64,000 nucleotides of DNA, from the NCBI RefSeq assembly GCF_934372025.1, contig NZ_CAKROJ010000001.1, positions 74,545 through 138,544 on the forward strand, written 5' to 3'. This DNA comes from an uncultured Blautia sp. GTDB lineage: Bacteria > Bacillota > Clostridia > Lachnospirales > Lachnospiraceae. The notes beneath the pieces were generated by a model, which searched no databases, was not told the origin of the DNA, and saw nothing but the letters and a program-made list of their open reading frames with translations. A program made the position numbers and the translations under genes. Shown piece by piece: positions 16,361-24,931 of the stretch (positions are counted from its first letter, which is position 1; every line of letters starts with the position of its first letter).

Positions 16361-16900
16361 ATGGAATTTCAGAAAGTAATTGAAACACGAAGAACTGTTC
16401 GTAAATACAGTGCGGATGAACGCGTTACCAGAGAGCAGATGGAGGAATTGCTCCGTGCAGCGCAGGAAGCTCCGTCATGGAAAAACTCTCAGACCGGGCG
16501 CTATTATTGTGTTCTGTCAGAAGATATGGTAAATAAGATTCGTATGGAATGTCTTCCGGGCGCAGGAAATGCAGGAAAATCTGAGCATGCTGCTCTGATC
16601 GTAACTACTTTTGTGCATGACCGTGCTGGTTTCCAGAAGGATGGAACTGCTGACAATGAGCTGGGCAATGGATGGGGATGTTATGATCTTGGTCTGCAGA
16701 ATGAGAATCTTGTGCTGAAGGCTGTTGATCTTGGTCTTTCTACTTTGATCATGGGACTGCGTGAAGCTGATAAGCTTCGTGAAATTCTGAATATCCCGGA
16801 GAGTGAAACGATCGTAGCTGTTATTGCAGTCGGTAAAGCTGCTGAGGAGCCAATTCACCCACAGCGTAAACCAATCGAAGAAATTGCTAAATTTTTCTAA
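16361..16900 (+). CDS. nitroreductase-family flavoprotein
   Basis: A 179-residue FMN-dependent oxidoreductase of the nitroreductase fold. Family features are FQKVIETRRTVRKYS at the N-terminus (FMN phosphate contact through the RRTVR arginines), APSWKNSQTGRYY (about residues 34-46), and the late motif GLSTLIMGLREADKLREIL. Members reduce nitro compounds, quinones or flavins, or process other substrates. The physiological one is unknown here. AAGGAGG lies 10 nt upstream of the ATG. A strong terminator follows, so it is monocistronic. Confidence 0.9.
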   Translation: MEFQKVIETRRTVRKYSADERVTREQMEELLRAAQEAPSWKNSQTGRYYCVLSEDMVNKIRMECLPGAGNAGKSEHAALIVTTFVHDRAGFQKDGTADNELGNGWGCYDLGLQNENLVLKAVDLGLSTLIMGLREADKLREILNIPESETIVAVIAVGKAAEEPIHPQRKPIEEIAKFF

Positions 16901-16912
16901 CTGGCATTGTAA

Positions 16913-16950
16913 ATTCCCTGTATGTAAGCAAATTCATGCAGGGAGTTTTT
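16913..16950 (+). terminator. terminator of the nitroreductase gene
   Basis: TCCCTGTATG (from 16915) pairs with CATGCAGGGA (16935-16944), allowing one G-T pair, followed by GTTTTTG. Confidence 0.85.
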
Positions 16951-16960
16951 GTATATTACG

Positions 16961-17139
16961 CTTCTGTGTCAGGTGTCGTAGCTGCAGACCGCTTATGTCT
17001 TCCTGTTCTTCCCGCACATCTATTATCTGCCATTCGTGCAAACTCGCTTCGCTCAAACAGTGCACTCGGTGGCAGAAATTAGTGCAGTCAGAACAACGGA
17101 AGCCATGCTGTGCCTGCTGTTACGACACCTGACCAGAAG
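16961..17139. repeat. extended imperfect palindrome, about 179 bp (element A)
   Basis: The ends CTTCTGTGTCAGGTGTCGTA (16961-16980) and its complement (17121-17139) pair with one bulge. Nested inside are further complementary pairs: TCTGCCA with TGGCAGA, GTTCT with AGAAC, CTTCC with GGAAG, and GTGCA with TGCAC around the apex AACTCGCTTCGCTCAAACAG. The same apex sequence occurs, with three changed bases, in a second palindrome at 34919-35128. No reading frame fits it. It lies between convergent genes. The rest of the 16951-17428 gap holds only a second hairpin at 17349-17414. Confidence 0.7.
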
Positions 17140-17348
17140 CTAGATAGTTCAAGAATGCCTCGGCATGATTTCAATCACATATCAGGAATTTATTCCATAT
17201 CTAATTCAACTCGAGAATCTTCTAATATTCTGAGGTTTATTCAATTTATTCTTTAAGCAACCACTCATATCTCTGATTATCAAATAGGTAAGGCAAGTCC
17301 CTCTAACTTTTTGGCGCGTCGCGTGTTTCCTCACCCACGATATAAACA

Positions 17349-17414
17349 AGAGCACCGCTTCATATATTGTAGGAGCAGGTTATACCTGCGACTCAATATA
17401 TGAAGCGGTGCTCT
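17349..17414 (-). terminator. long hairpin downstream of secA
   Basis: Twenty-bp perfect arms (17349-17368 and 17395-17414), with an inner GCAGGT/ACCTGC stem. On the minus strand it is followed by TGTTTATAT, a poor T-run. It begins 15 nt after the secA stop and probably ends that transcript. Confidence 0.7.
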
Positions 17415-17428
17415 GTTATATATAATTA

Positions 17429-20005
17429 TTATGCTTTCATCATTTTCCGTCCGCAGCACTGTTTATATTTCTTGCCGCTTCCGCACGGACACGGATCATT
17501 TGGATAAACCTTGTCCTCTTTTCTCTGTACCGGTTTCTTAACAGAACTGTCATCCTTGTTTGTTCCGGTAACTTTCGCAACCTGCTCTCGCTCGATCTTC
17601 TGCTCAACATGAACATGATATAGCATACGTACTGTGTCTTCCTGAATGGAGCTGATCATGTTGTTGAACATATCAAATGCGCTCATCTTGTACTCAACAA
17701 CCGGATCTCTCTGTCCATATCCTACAAGACCGATACCCTGACGAAGGATTTCCATGTCATCGATATGATCCATCCACTTGCTGTCAATGGATTTCAGAAG
17801 AATTACACGCTCAAGTTCACGCAGCTGTTCTGGTTCCGGGAACTCAGCTTCTTTAGCTTCGTAAAGTTTGACAGCTTCTTCTTTTATCAGATGTTTGACT
17901 TCTTCTTTTCTCTTGCCTTTTACTTTCTCAGTAGTAAGAGGCTCAATCGGAATGATAGGTATAAGTGTTGTATTAAATTCATCCAGATCCCAGTCAACTG
18001 CCTCTACATCATCGGAGAAGCACATATCTACTGTACTGTCTACGATGTCTGTGATCATCTTGTAAATGGTATCACGCATATTCTCGCCATCCAGAACCTG
18101 ACGACGTTCTTTGTAGATGATCTCACGCTGCTCGTTGTTAACCTGGTCATAATCCAGAAGATTTTTACGAATACCAAAGTTGTTGAACTCAATCTTCTCC
18201 TGTGCTTTCTGGATTGCATTGGAAAGCATCTTATGTTCAATCTGCTCGTTCTCTGCAACACCAAGAGAAGTAAATACCTTCATCAGTCTCTCAGAACCAA
18301 ACAGACGCATCAGGTCGTCTTCCAGGGAGATGTAGAAACGAGATTCACCCGGGTCTCCCTGACGTCCGGAACGTCCTCGCAGCTGATTATCAATACGTCT
18401 GGACTCGTGACGCTCTGTACCGATGATTTTCAGACCGCCAGCTTCTCTTGCCACATCGTCAAGCTTAATGTCGGTACCACGACCAGCCATATTGGTAGCG
18501 ATGGTAACTGCACCAGCCTGTCCTGCCTGTGCAACGATCTCAGCTTCCAGTTCATGGAATTTCGCATTCAATACATTGTGCTGGATACCTTCACGGCGAA
18601 GCATTTTGCTGAGGAGTTCAGATGTCTCGATGGTAATTGTACCAACCAGAACCGGCTGCTGTTTTGCATGAGCTTCCTTAACAGCCTCAACAACTGCATT
18701 GAATTTTTCTTTCTTAGTCATGTATACTGCATCTTCAAGGTCTTTACGCTGTACCGGTCTGTTAGTCGGAATCTCAACAACGTCCATTCCATAGATATCA
18801 CGGAATTCCTTTTCCTCTGTAAGTGCTGTACCGGTCATACCGCCCTTCTTGTCATATTTATTAAAGAAGTTCTGGAATGTAATAGTAGCAAGAGTCTTGC
18901 TCTCTCTCTTAACCTTAACATGCTCTTTTGCTTCGATTGCCTGATGAAGTCCATCGGAATAACGACGTCCCGGCATGATACGTCCGGTAAATTCATCAAC
19001 GATCAGAATCTCATCATCTTTTACTACGTAATCCTGATCTTTGTGCATCAGGTTATGTGCACGAAGTGCAAGGATGATATTATGCTGGATTTCCAGGTTT
19101 TCCGGATCAGCCAGGTTCTCGATATTAAAGAATTTTTCAACCTTCTTCACACCCTGTTCAGTAAGGTTGACAATTTTATCTTTCTCATTAACTACAAAGT
19201 CACCGGTCTCGACAACTTCTTCACCCATGATAGCCGCCATCTTGGTCATCTCATGGCTGGCTTCACCGCGCTCCAGCTGCTGTGCAAGGATATCGCACAC
19301 TTCATAAAGCTTAGTGGATTTGCCGCTCTGTCCGGAAATGATCAGAGGTGTACGTGCCTCGTCAATCAGGACGGAGTCAATCTCATCAATAACACAGTAA
19401 TGCAGATCTCTCTGTACCAGCTGTTCTTTGTAGATGACCATATTGTCACGAAGGTAATCAAATCCCAGTTCGTTGTTTGTTACATATGTGATATCGCATC
19501 CGTAAGCAGCACGACGCTCTTCCGGTTTCATGTCATTCAGAACGACACCTACAGTCAGGCCAAGAAACTCATGAACCTTTCCCATCCACTCAGCATCTCG
19601 TTTTGCCAGGTAGTCATTGACTGTTACGATATGAACGCCCTTGCCTTCCAGTGCATTCAGATAAGCCGGAAGTGTGGAAACAAGTGTCTTACCTTCACCA
19701 GTTTTCATCTCTGCAATACGTCCCTGATGGAGGATGATACCACCGATGATCTGTACACGGTAATGCTCCATACCAAGAACTCGTTTGGCGCCTTCACGTA
19801 CAACTGCAAATGCCTCTGGAAGAAGATCATCCAGTGTTTCACCTTCACTCAGACGTTTCTTGAATTCTCTGGTCTTGTCTCTCAGCTGTTCATCTGTTAA
19901 TTTCTGCATTTCCGGGCGAAGAGATTCTGTTTTCTCTACGAGCGGCATGATACGCTTAACCTCATGCTCACTTCTTGTCCCGAATACTTTTTGGAATAAA
20001 TTCAT
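17429..20005 (-). CDS. secA: preprotein translocase ATPase SecA
   Basis: An 858-residue SecA, the motor that pushes preproteins through SecYEG. Nucleotide-binding domain 1 has GRIAEMKTGEGKTLV (Walker A, about residue 100) and VIDEIDSVLIDEARTPLIISG split as VIDEIDSVLIDEART and PLIISG (Walker B). The preprotein crosslinking domain and second nucleotide domain follow, with TNMAGRGTDIKL and GRSGRQGDPG. The C-terminus ends in the zinc finger CPCGSGKKYKQCC that binds SecB or ribosomes. Length is normal. No neighbouring gene is transcribed with it. A promoter is at 20084-20112. Confidence 0.98.
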   Translation of the reverse strand: MNLFQKVFGTRSEHEVKRIMPLVEKTESLRPEMQKLTDEQLRDKTREFKKRLSEGETLDDLLPEAFAVVREGAKRVLGMEHYRVQIIGGIILHQGRIAEMKTGEGKTLVSTLPAYLNALEGKGVHIVTVNDYLAKRDAEWMGKVHEFLGLTVGVVLNDMKPEERRAAYGCDITYVTNNELGFDYLRDNMVIYKEQLVQRDLHYCVIDEIDSVLIDEARTPLIISGQSGKSTKLYEVCDILAQQLERGEASHEMTKMAAIMGEEVVETGDFVVNEKDKIVNLTEQGVKKVEKFFNIENLADPENLEIQHNIILALRAHNLMHKDQDYVVKDDEILIVDEFTGRIMPGRRYSDGLHQAIEAKEHVKVKRESKTLATITFQNFFNKYDKKGGMTGTALTEEKEFRDIYGMDVVEIPTNRPVQRKDLEDAVYMTKKEKFNAVVEAVKEAHAKQQPVLVGTITIETSELLSKMLRREGIQHNVLNAKFHELEAEIVAQAGQAGAVTIATNMAGRGTDIKLDDVAREAGGLKIIGTERHESRRIDNQLRGRSGRQGDPGESRFYISLEDDLMRLFGSERLMKVFTSLGVAENEQIEHKMLSNAIQKAQEKIEFNNFGIRKNLLDYDQVNNEQREIIYKERRQVLDGENMRDTIYKMITDIVDSTVDMCFSDDVEAVDWDLDEFNTTLIPIIPIEPLTTEKVKGKRKEEVKHLIKEEAVKLYEAKEAEFPEPEQLRELERVILLKSIDSKWMDHIDDMEILRQGIGLVGYGQRDPVVEYKMSAFDMFNNMISSIQEDTVRMLYHVHVEQKIEREQVAKVTGTNKDDSSVKKPVQRKEDKVYPNDPCPCGSGKKYKQCCGRKMMKA

Positions 20006-20083
20006 AACATGCTCCTGTTTCTATATTTATTGATCGCTTATATACGAAGTCATCGTATTTATCCTATTTAAGAAATCCCTACT

Positions 20084-20112
20084 ATTTTACCACTTTCCAC
20101 CAGGGAAAACAA
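20084..20112 (-). promoter_or_regulatory. probable secA promoter
   Basis: On the minus strand TTGTTT (20107-20112), 17 bp, then TAAAAT (20084-20089), about 80 nt before the secA start. The remaining intergenic sequence to 20262 has no recognised feature. Confidence 0.5.
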
Positions 20113-20262
20113 TGAATATTTAATAAACAAAATATGTCCATGACAAAACACCTCGCGGGATATTACCTGTGAACAGTTACAAATAAGTTACCGTTAAGGG
20201 GCAATGGCATTTGATTAAGACATTAGCCGGGGAACCGCCTCCGCTGTGTAGCTTTTACTATC

Positions 20263-21393
20263 TTAATAATTCTCCATACAATAATCATATACATGAAGAA
20301 TATCATCTAATCGTTTCCGCAAAGCACTGTTTTCTTTTCCTTCTATCCATTCTGGAATATACATTTTCTGTTCCCTGATTGATATTCCCAGAGCCAGACA
20401 GCTGTAATTTAATGATCTGCTCGTTATTCTCTCCATAAAATGTAAAAAAGTCTCTGTCATTTCGTCCACATAAAAAATAACTATCAAACACGCTGGAAGT
20501 ATTGGCAATATTTTCTTTTTTATTCCGTTCTGAATGCAGCTTTGCAGTCTCTCGTTCATTGCATTTATTTGACATTCTGTTATTTGTTCAGAAAAAACTT
20601 CCATTAATATTAATGTCTGATCTGCATAACAGTCTTCAAATATCGAAATTTGAGCTTCACCTTCGCTTATCTTAAACGTTGCATCCATTTCAGGAAGATA
20701 TTCATACTTCCTTTTAAGTTCAATATATAGCATTGAAGAAAACTTATGAATATCCAGATTTTTTATACTTTTTTTCTTTAATTCAACCTCATTCTCCTGC
20801 TGTTCAAAAAAATTCATTGTAACCAGCGGCCTGTAGATCTGTTTACGTTCTCTGTTTAATAGATGATTATATAATGCTCTTGCAATACATAATAATAGAA
20901 TCCCTACAACTGCCCATAAAAATAAAATTTTTTCTACAGTCTCATATATCATAAGCATTGTTTCTGTTTTTCTTACAATCTTTTGAGAAAACGTTAACAA
21001 AAGCAATATACAAATTTGAAAAATCGCCTGACATTGCAATGCATAAATCCCCTTCAATCTCGACATTCGCATAAAAGATCTACCAGAATTTCTCAGCATT
21101 CCAGATTTATACAATGGATTTGATGCATCCATCCTAATTCCAATTCGACTGTTTATATCTTGCAAGTTTCCCAATTCATTATTAGCCTCTGGATTTCTTC
21201 CCGGAAACCAGTAAAATTTCACCAGCAGCAAAATGCTCATATAGTATATGGCTGTTGATGAACTGACATATTTTGCCCCAAACCCTAAAGTTTCCCGCAA
21301 AAAAATAACAATAAAACTCAACCCAATCAATCCATATAGCAATGTCCAGATATTCAAGATATCAAAATTAAATGGATTTCTGTTTTTCTTCAT
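20263..21393 (-). CDS. membrane protein of unknown function, paralog 1
   Basis: A 376-residue protein I do not recognise. It has two N-terminal membrane segments (about 14-32 and 45-63), a juxtamembrane conserved stretch RIGIRMDASNPLYKSGM (about residues 84-100) and MSRLKGIYALQCQ, two further segments (about 120-140 and 155-175), and a cytoplasmic C-terminal half of about 190 residues without obvious catalytic motif. The next gene upstream on the same strand (21529-22566) shares the DASNPL and LKG-Y motifs, the same membrane layout and similar C-terminal end (EQKMYIPEWIEGKEN versus EHKIYIPKLAENLSD). The two therefore form a tandem paralog pair, probably one operon. Confidence 0.75.
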   Translation of the reverse strand: MKKNRNPFNFDILNIWTLLYGLIGLSFIVIFLRETLGFGAKYVSSSTAIYYMSILLLVKFYWFPGRNPEANNELGNLQDINSRIGIRMDASNPLYKSGMLRNSGRSFMRMSRLKGIYALQCQAIFQICILLLLTFSQKIVRKTETMLMIYETVEKILFLWAVVGILLLCIARALYNHLLNRERKQIYRPLVTMNFFEQQENEVELKKKSIKNLDIHKFSSMLYIELKRKYEYLPEMDATFKISEGEAQISIFEDCYADQTLILMEVFSEQITECQINAMNERLQSCIQNGIKKKILPILPACLIVIFYVDEMTETFLHFMERITSRSLNYSCLALGISIREQKMYIPEWIEGKENSALRKRLDDILHVYDYCMENY

Positions 21394-21528
21394 AAAATAT
21401 CCTCGTATATTTAATCCTTTGCCATTACAGGAAAGCTACATATATCTAGTTTCCTTGTATATGCAACTTTATATAAAGTCATAATATAGTCTAATATACT
21501 ACTTTATATGCGGATTTTCTTAGTGTTC

Positions 21529-22566
21529 CTACATAGGTATAAGGTTCACTATTTCCATTATGGTAGTTTTCATTTCCCGATACATTGTATCTGATAGATT
21601 TTCTGCAAGTTTCGGTATATAAATCTTATGTTCATCTAACACTATGCCAACCGGAAGGCAATCTTCTTCTCCAGTTTCTATTGATCTGCAAAATATATTT
21701 TCAAATATTTCCGAACGTTGCTTTACACAAATGATATACGTTAGACACGGCCTTTCCAACGGTAACTCATTTTTTCTTAAAGCATTCCGGATTTTTTTAT
21801 GCAAAAGTTCATTCAACTGCTTTACATCTGCTTCTTTTAATATATCCACCTGCATCTGTACAAGAATCCTGGTTCTTTCTTGTTCTTTATCTTCCTCGAT
21901 TAGCATATGTACCTTTTCTTTAAGACCGTCGATACTTTCTACATAGCACCAACCACTTCCTCGAAACTGATTACTGAAACAATTTTTCACTTCATAGATC
22001 CAGTCTTTGTAGTGTATCTCCTCTGGATACGAATTCAACTCATAACCATCTTCCTGCTTTTTTCCTATAGATATAATACCTTTACGACACAGTTTTTCGA
22101 AATTTTTCTTTCTTGTGTTATTAATGATGGATGTGTAGTAGATACCAAAAGACAAATTCAAACACATGTTAACACAAATCCAAATTGCAACTATAATATA
22201 AATTTGCCACCTGTCCTGTTCGTTCACTCCAAGTATTCCACCCATATTTATATAACGGATATAAAAACCATCCAGCAAATTCAGGAGCAGCACTACACTC
22301 TGTATAATTGATATGAACTGACAAAAATAGAACCCTTTTAAATTCGACATTTTTCTATAAATACTTCTTTTATAGTTTTTTCGGAAATGTCCTTTTGTAA
22401 ATAAAGGATTGGAGGCATCCTCACGCATTGCAATTCGCATATTTTCATCAACATATCTCCCGCCAAAATCTCTACTATATGGTCTGAGTTCATTTCTGCG
22501 ATTTCCTTTACGTATTGCATAAATTATAAGGATTACTATTATGGTTTCTTTCCCCACATTCAACAC
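21529..22566 (-). CDS. membrane protein of unknown function, paralog 2 (N-terminus out of frame)
   Basis: A 345-residue relative of the protein at 20263-21393. The open frame starts near a GTG at 22566 or, with better spacing from GGAGG, at the GTG at 22557. Reading begins within the second membrane segment (ETIIVILIIYAI) and continues through MRIAMREDASNPLFTKGHFR, two more membrane segments and a C-terminal cytoplasmic domain. Compared with paralog 1 the first membrane segment is missing. It is found in another frame just upstream (22508-22651). A one-base change in the GGGG run near 22550 would join them, so this may be a frameshifted gene, a sequencing error or an unusual translation event. 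Confidence 0.65.
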   Translation of the reverse strand: MLNVGKETIIVILIIYAIRKGNRRNELRPYSRDFGGRYVDENMRIAMREDASNPLFTKGHFRKNYKRSIYRKMSNLKGFYFCQFISIIQSVVLLLNLLDGFYIRYINMGGILGVNEQDRWQIYIIVAIWICVNMCLNLSFGIYYTSIINNTRKKNFEKLCRKGIISIGKKQEDGYELNSYPEEIHYKDWIYEVKNCFSNQFRGSGWCYVESIDGLKEKVHMLIEEDKEQERTRILVQMQVDILKEADVKQLNELLHKKIRNALRKNELPLERPCLTYIICVKQRSEIFENIFCRSIETGEEDCLPVGIVLDEHKIYIPKLAENLSDTMYREMKTTIMEIVNLIPM

Positions 22567-22651
22567 CTCCGCCCCAAATGAATATCCCTACTCCTACCAT
22601 AACAAGTAACAAATATGAAACCATATCTGCAATAAGTCCTAAAATCCACAT
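22508..22651 (-). CDS. 47-residue hydrophobic frame, probable N-terminus of paralog 2
   Basis: ATG at 22651 follows AGGGG and reads MWILGLIADMVSYLLLVMVG and further VGIFIWGGGVECGERN before stopping at 22508. The hydrophobic part matches in position the first membrane segment of the protein at 20263-21393 (LLYGLIGLSFIVIFLRE). It overlaps the start of the 345-residue frame by 59 nt in a different frame. It could be a real small membrane protein, but the better reading is that it is the displaced N-terminus of the next gene. Confidence 0.45.
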   Translation of the reverse strand: MWILGLIADMVSYLLLVMVGVGIFIWGGGVECGERNHNSNPYNLCNT

Positions 22652-22796
22652 TCTTTTTTCCCCTGTTATCAATTTTATCTATTACAAAAGAAGCAAATTA
22701 CTTATTATTTACTTCTTCTGTAGTAGTTTTACATCTTACTATATCTTATCCATAAATTGGATAAGTCCAACCACGCTTTGTTCTGCCGCCATAATG

Positions 22797-22835
22797 ATAA
22801 GCATAGTTTACTACAGTTTTTCCAAACGCGTCAAC
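22797..22835 (-). repeat. 39-bp dispersed promoter-like repeat, copy B
   Basis: Matches 12926-12964 at 36 of 39 positions. On the minus strand it again gives TTGACG, 18 bp, TAAACT, upstream of the unknown membrane-protein pair by about 150 nt. The intergenic stretch 22652-22972 holds this copy and a divergent promoter at 22880-22908. Confidence 0.65.
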
Positions 22836-22879
22836 TAAAGCGATGATGCAGATCGTTGTTCGTTACTGCTAACTTTTTC

Positions 22880-22908
22880 TTGTCAATTAATCCGCCTTAT
22901 GCTATGAT
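22880..22908 (+). promoter_or_regulatory. promoter of the NusG-II/Gx transporter pair
   Basis: TTGTCA (22880-22885), 17-bp spacer, TATGAT (22903-22908), about 65 nt before the TTG start at 22973. Confidence 0.55.
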
Positions 22909-22972
22909 AATAGCTATGTTCGACTTGAATATCGAAAAAAATCCCCGTTTGCAGAAATGAGGTGTAAATATT

Positions 22973-23341
22973 TTGAAGAAAAAAGAACTGACTTTTATTA
23001 TAGGTATCGTAGCTTTTGCCGTGGTACTCTGGGGTGGGATGTATCTTGCCCGGCGTGGTCATTACGGTACGATCCGCATCACAGTAAACGGCGAAGAATA
23101 CGGCACATATTCCCTTGCAAAGGACCAGGTAATCAAGATCAACGATACCAACGTATGCGAAATAAAGAATGGCGAAGTCAAAATGACGGAGGCTGACTGT
23201 CCTGATCATCTCTGCATGAAGCAGAAAGCCGTGGACAATACTGGTGGAACCATCGTCTGTCTGCCGAATAAAGTCGTGATTGAGGGAGAAAAAGGCAATA
23301 GTTCCGCGGAAGAATCTCCAGAATTTGATACCGCGGTCTGA
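22973..23341 (+). CDS. NusG domain II-containing membrane-anchored protein (EetA-like)
   Basis: A 122-residue protein with one N-terminal membrane anchor (about 6-26) and an extracytoplasmic NusG domain II fold. GTIRITVNGEEYGTYSLAKD and the cysteine-bearing ADCPDHLCMKQK and IVCLPNKVVIE are family landmarks. Three cysteines outside the membrane could bind metal or form a disulfide. The start is TTG at 22973, with GAGGTG eight nucleotides upstream. Proteins of this type are encoded next to Gx transporters in flavin-based extracellular electron transfer loci, where one is called EetA. It precedes the Gx gene by 11 nt and is co-transcribed with it. The exact biochemical role is not established. 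Confidence 0.85.
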   Translation: MKKKELTFIIGIVAFAVVLWGGMYLARRGHYGTIRITVNGEEYGTYSLAKDQVIKINDTNVCEIKNGEVKMTEADCPDHLCMKQKAVDNTGGTIVCLPNKVVIEGEKGNSSAEESPEFDTAV

Positions 23342-23352
23342 AAGGAAATACT

Positions 23353-23838
23353 ATGAATCAGAAAAAAATAGCCAACCTCGGGCTTTTTGCCGCGGTTGCA
23401 ATCATCTTCGGCTATGTGGAATCTCTGATTCCGTTTTTTGCCGGAATTCCGGGAATGAAGCTCGGACTTGCAAATCTGGCAGTCCTCTTCATCCTCGAAA
23501 AATACACCTGGAAAGAGGCCGCACTTGTTTCGGTCATCCGTATTTTTGTGATTGGATTTATGTTCGGTAATCTTTTCAGTATTCTGTACAGTCTGGCCGG
23601 TGCCGCCCTGAGTCTCACCGTCATGACTCTTATGAAAAAGAAATCCGGATTCAGTATCCTGGGCATCAGTGTTGCCGGAGGTGTCTCTCACAATATCGGT
23701 CAGCTTTTGATCGCCTGTCTGATCACCATGACGTCCGGACTGATTTACTATGCACCGGCGCTGTTGATCTCTGGTGTAATTACCGGGCTTCTTATCGGAA
23801 CCCTGACAAATGAAGTATTAAAACGCATTCACTTATAA
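23353..23838 (+). CDS. Gx transporter family protein (EetB/HepS-like)
   Basis: A 161-residue integral membrane protein of the Gx transporter family, formerly annotated as heptaprenyl diphosphate synthase component I. It has about five membrane segments. Recognisable stretches are FFAGIPGMKLGLANLAVLFI (about residues 28-47), RIFVIGFMFGNLFSILYSLAG and SHNIGQLLIACL. In Listeria and Enterococcus a related protein (EetB) works with EetA in extracellular electron transfer. ECF-type substrate binding is another possibility. It is the last gene of the two-gene plus-strand unit and faces apbE across a shared terminator. Confidence 0.87.
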   Translation: MNQKKIANLGLFAAVAIIFGYVESLIPFFAGIPGMKLGLANLAVLFILEKYTWKEAALVSVIRIFVIGFMFGNLFSILYSLAGAALSLTVMTLMKKKSGFSILGISVAGGVSHNIGQLLIACLITMTSGLIYYAPALLISGVITGLLIGTLTNEVLKRIHL

Positions 23839-23847
23839 ATAGAATGT

Positions 23848-23893
23848 AAAAAAACACCGAAACCATCCCTCCGGACGATTTCGGTATTTTTTA
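23848..23893. terminator. bidirectional terminator between eetB-like and apbE genes
   Basis: ACCGAAA (23856-23862) pairs with TTTCGGT (23879-23885), with A-rich sequence before and TATTTTTTATT after, so it can end both converging transcripts. It overlaps the apbE stop codon region. Confidence 0.85.
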
Positions 23894-24931
23894 TTCCGCA
23901 TCTTTAACTGTATAAGTATTCTTCATCAATTCAAACCGGTCCTTGATGCCGTCAGTCAGATACACATTCTTGTCTTCATCTACAAATACTGCCTCTGCAT
24001 TGTATTTTTCCAACAATTCTAATGCATCATCCATTCCCAGCACAAAACATGCTGTAGACAATCCGTCTGCCAGAAGGCCGCTGTCGCAGACAACTGTCAC
24101 AGAATCCAGGCCATTCCAGACTGGATATCCGGTCTTCGGGTCAAGGATATGATGATATCTCTTACCGTCTTCCATAAAATATTTCTCATAATCACCAGAA
24201 GTGGAAAGGAAGTCTCCGCCTTCGAGTGTAATTGCTCCAAGATACTCACCCTCGACATCACGCGGATCTGTTACAGCAACCTTCCATTCGGAACCGTCTG
24301 GCTTCTCGCCATATGCCATAACACTGCTGCCGCCGAGATTCAATATCATTCCTGAAACATCTTCCTGTGTCTTCAGGAAATCAGAAACCACATCACAGCC
24401 AATTCCCTTTCCGGTCGCGCCCAGATCCAGAGTTGCGCCTTTTTCCAGACTTACTTTATCTCCATCCAGAGATACCTTCTGGTATCCCACATCTTTCAGA
24501 AGCTCATCCAGATCTGACTGCTCCGGCACATGCGGATTCTCTCCCGTAATATCCCAGAGACGAATGATCTTACCGATCGTCGGATCAAATGCTCCGTCTG
24601 AATCCTTCGCAAGCTGAAAAATTTTCTCCAGATATCCAGCAAGTTCATCTGACACTTCTGTTGTTTCACCTGCTGACGCATTCAACTTTGATATCTGCGA
24701 ATCTTCATCTGTCCATGAAAGATACTCTGTTTCAATCTCACGTATTTTATTTCCAATCTCCGTATTCAGATCATCGCCTGTTGTATATAAAGTCTCAGAA
24801 ACAACGGTATCCATTGCAAAATCTGTATTGGTATATTTCTGTACTTCTGTATCAGCCAGTACCGGAACTGCCGTCATTGCTGCACAAAGTGCTCCACAAA
24901 ACATGGCAGTAAGCCTCTGATTATTTTTCAT
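23891..24931 (-). CDS. apbE: FAD:protein FMN transferase (ApbE), exported
   Basis: Transfers FMN from FAD onto a threonine of FMN-binding proteins outside the membrane, Mg2+ dependent. Start placed at 24931 (MKNNQRLTAMFCGALCAAM), where AAAAGGTG precedes the ATG, giving 346 residues. An upstream in-frame start would overlap the previous gene. A signal peptide (LCAAMTAVPVLAD) leads out. Family motifs: AMDTVVSETLYT, LDLGATGKGIGCDVV, ILNLGGSSVMAYG and YHHILDPKTGYPV. Its likely clients are encoded just upstream: proteins at 25713-26270 and 26359-28116 with five D-x-SGAT acceptor sites. The start overlaps the stop of the Fe-S gene (ATGA). Confidence 0.94.
   Translation of the reverse strand: MKNNQRLTAMFCGALCAAMTAVPVLADTEVQKYTNTDFAMDTVVSETLYTTGDDLNTEIGNKIREIETEYLSWTDEDSQISKLNASAGETTEVSDELAGYLEKIFQLAKDSDGAFDPTIGKIIRLWDITGENPHVPEQSDLDELLKDVGYQKVSLDGDKVSLEKGATLDLGATGKGIGCDVVSDFLKTQEDVSGMILNLGGSSVMAYGEKPDGSEWKVAVTDPRDVEGEYLGAITLEGGDFLSTSGDYEKYFMEDGKRYHHILDPKTGYPVWNGLDSVTVVCDSGLLADGLSTACFVLGMDDALELLEKYNAEAVFVDEDKNVYLTDGIKDRFELMKNTYTVKDAE

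Noticed and set aside
17765..19900. Very long open frame antisense to secA (about 700 codons).
   Set aside because: It lies wholly opposite secA, the composition is cysteine- and phenylalanine-rich, and no domain or ribosome site is seen. It is a by-product of secA codon use.
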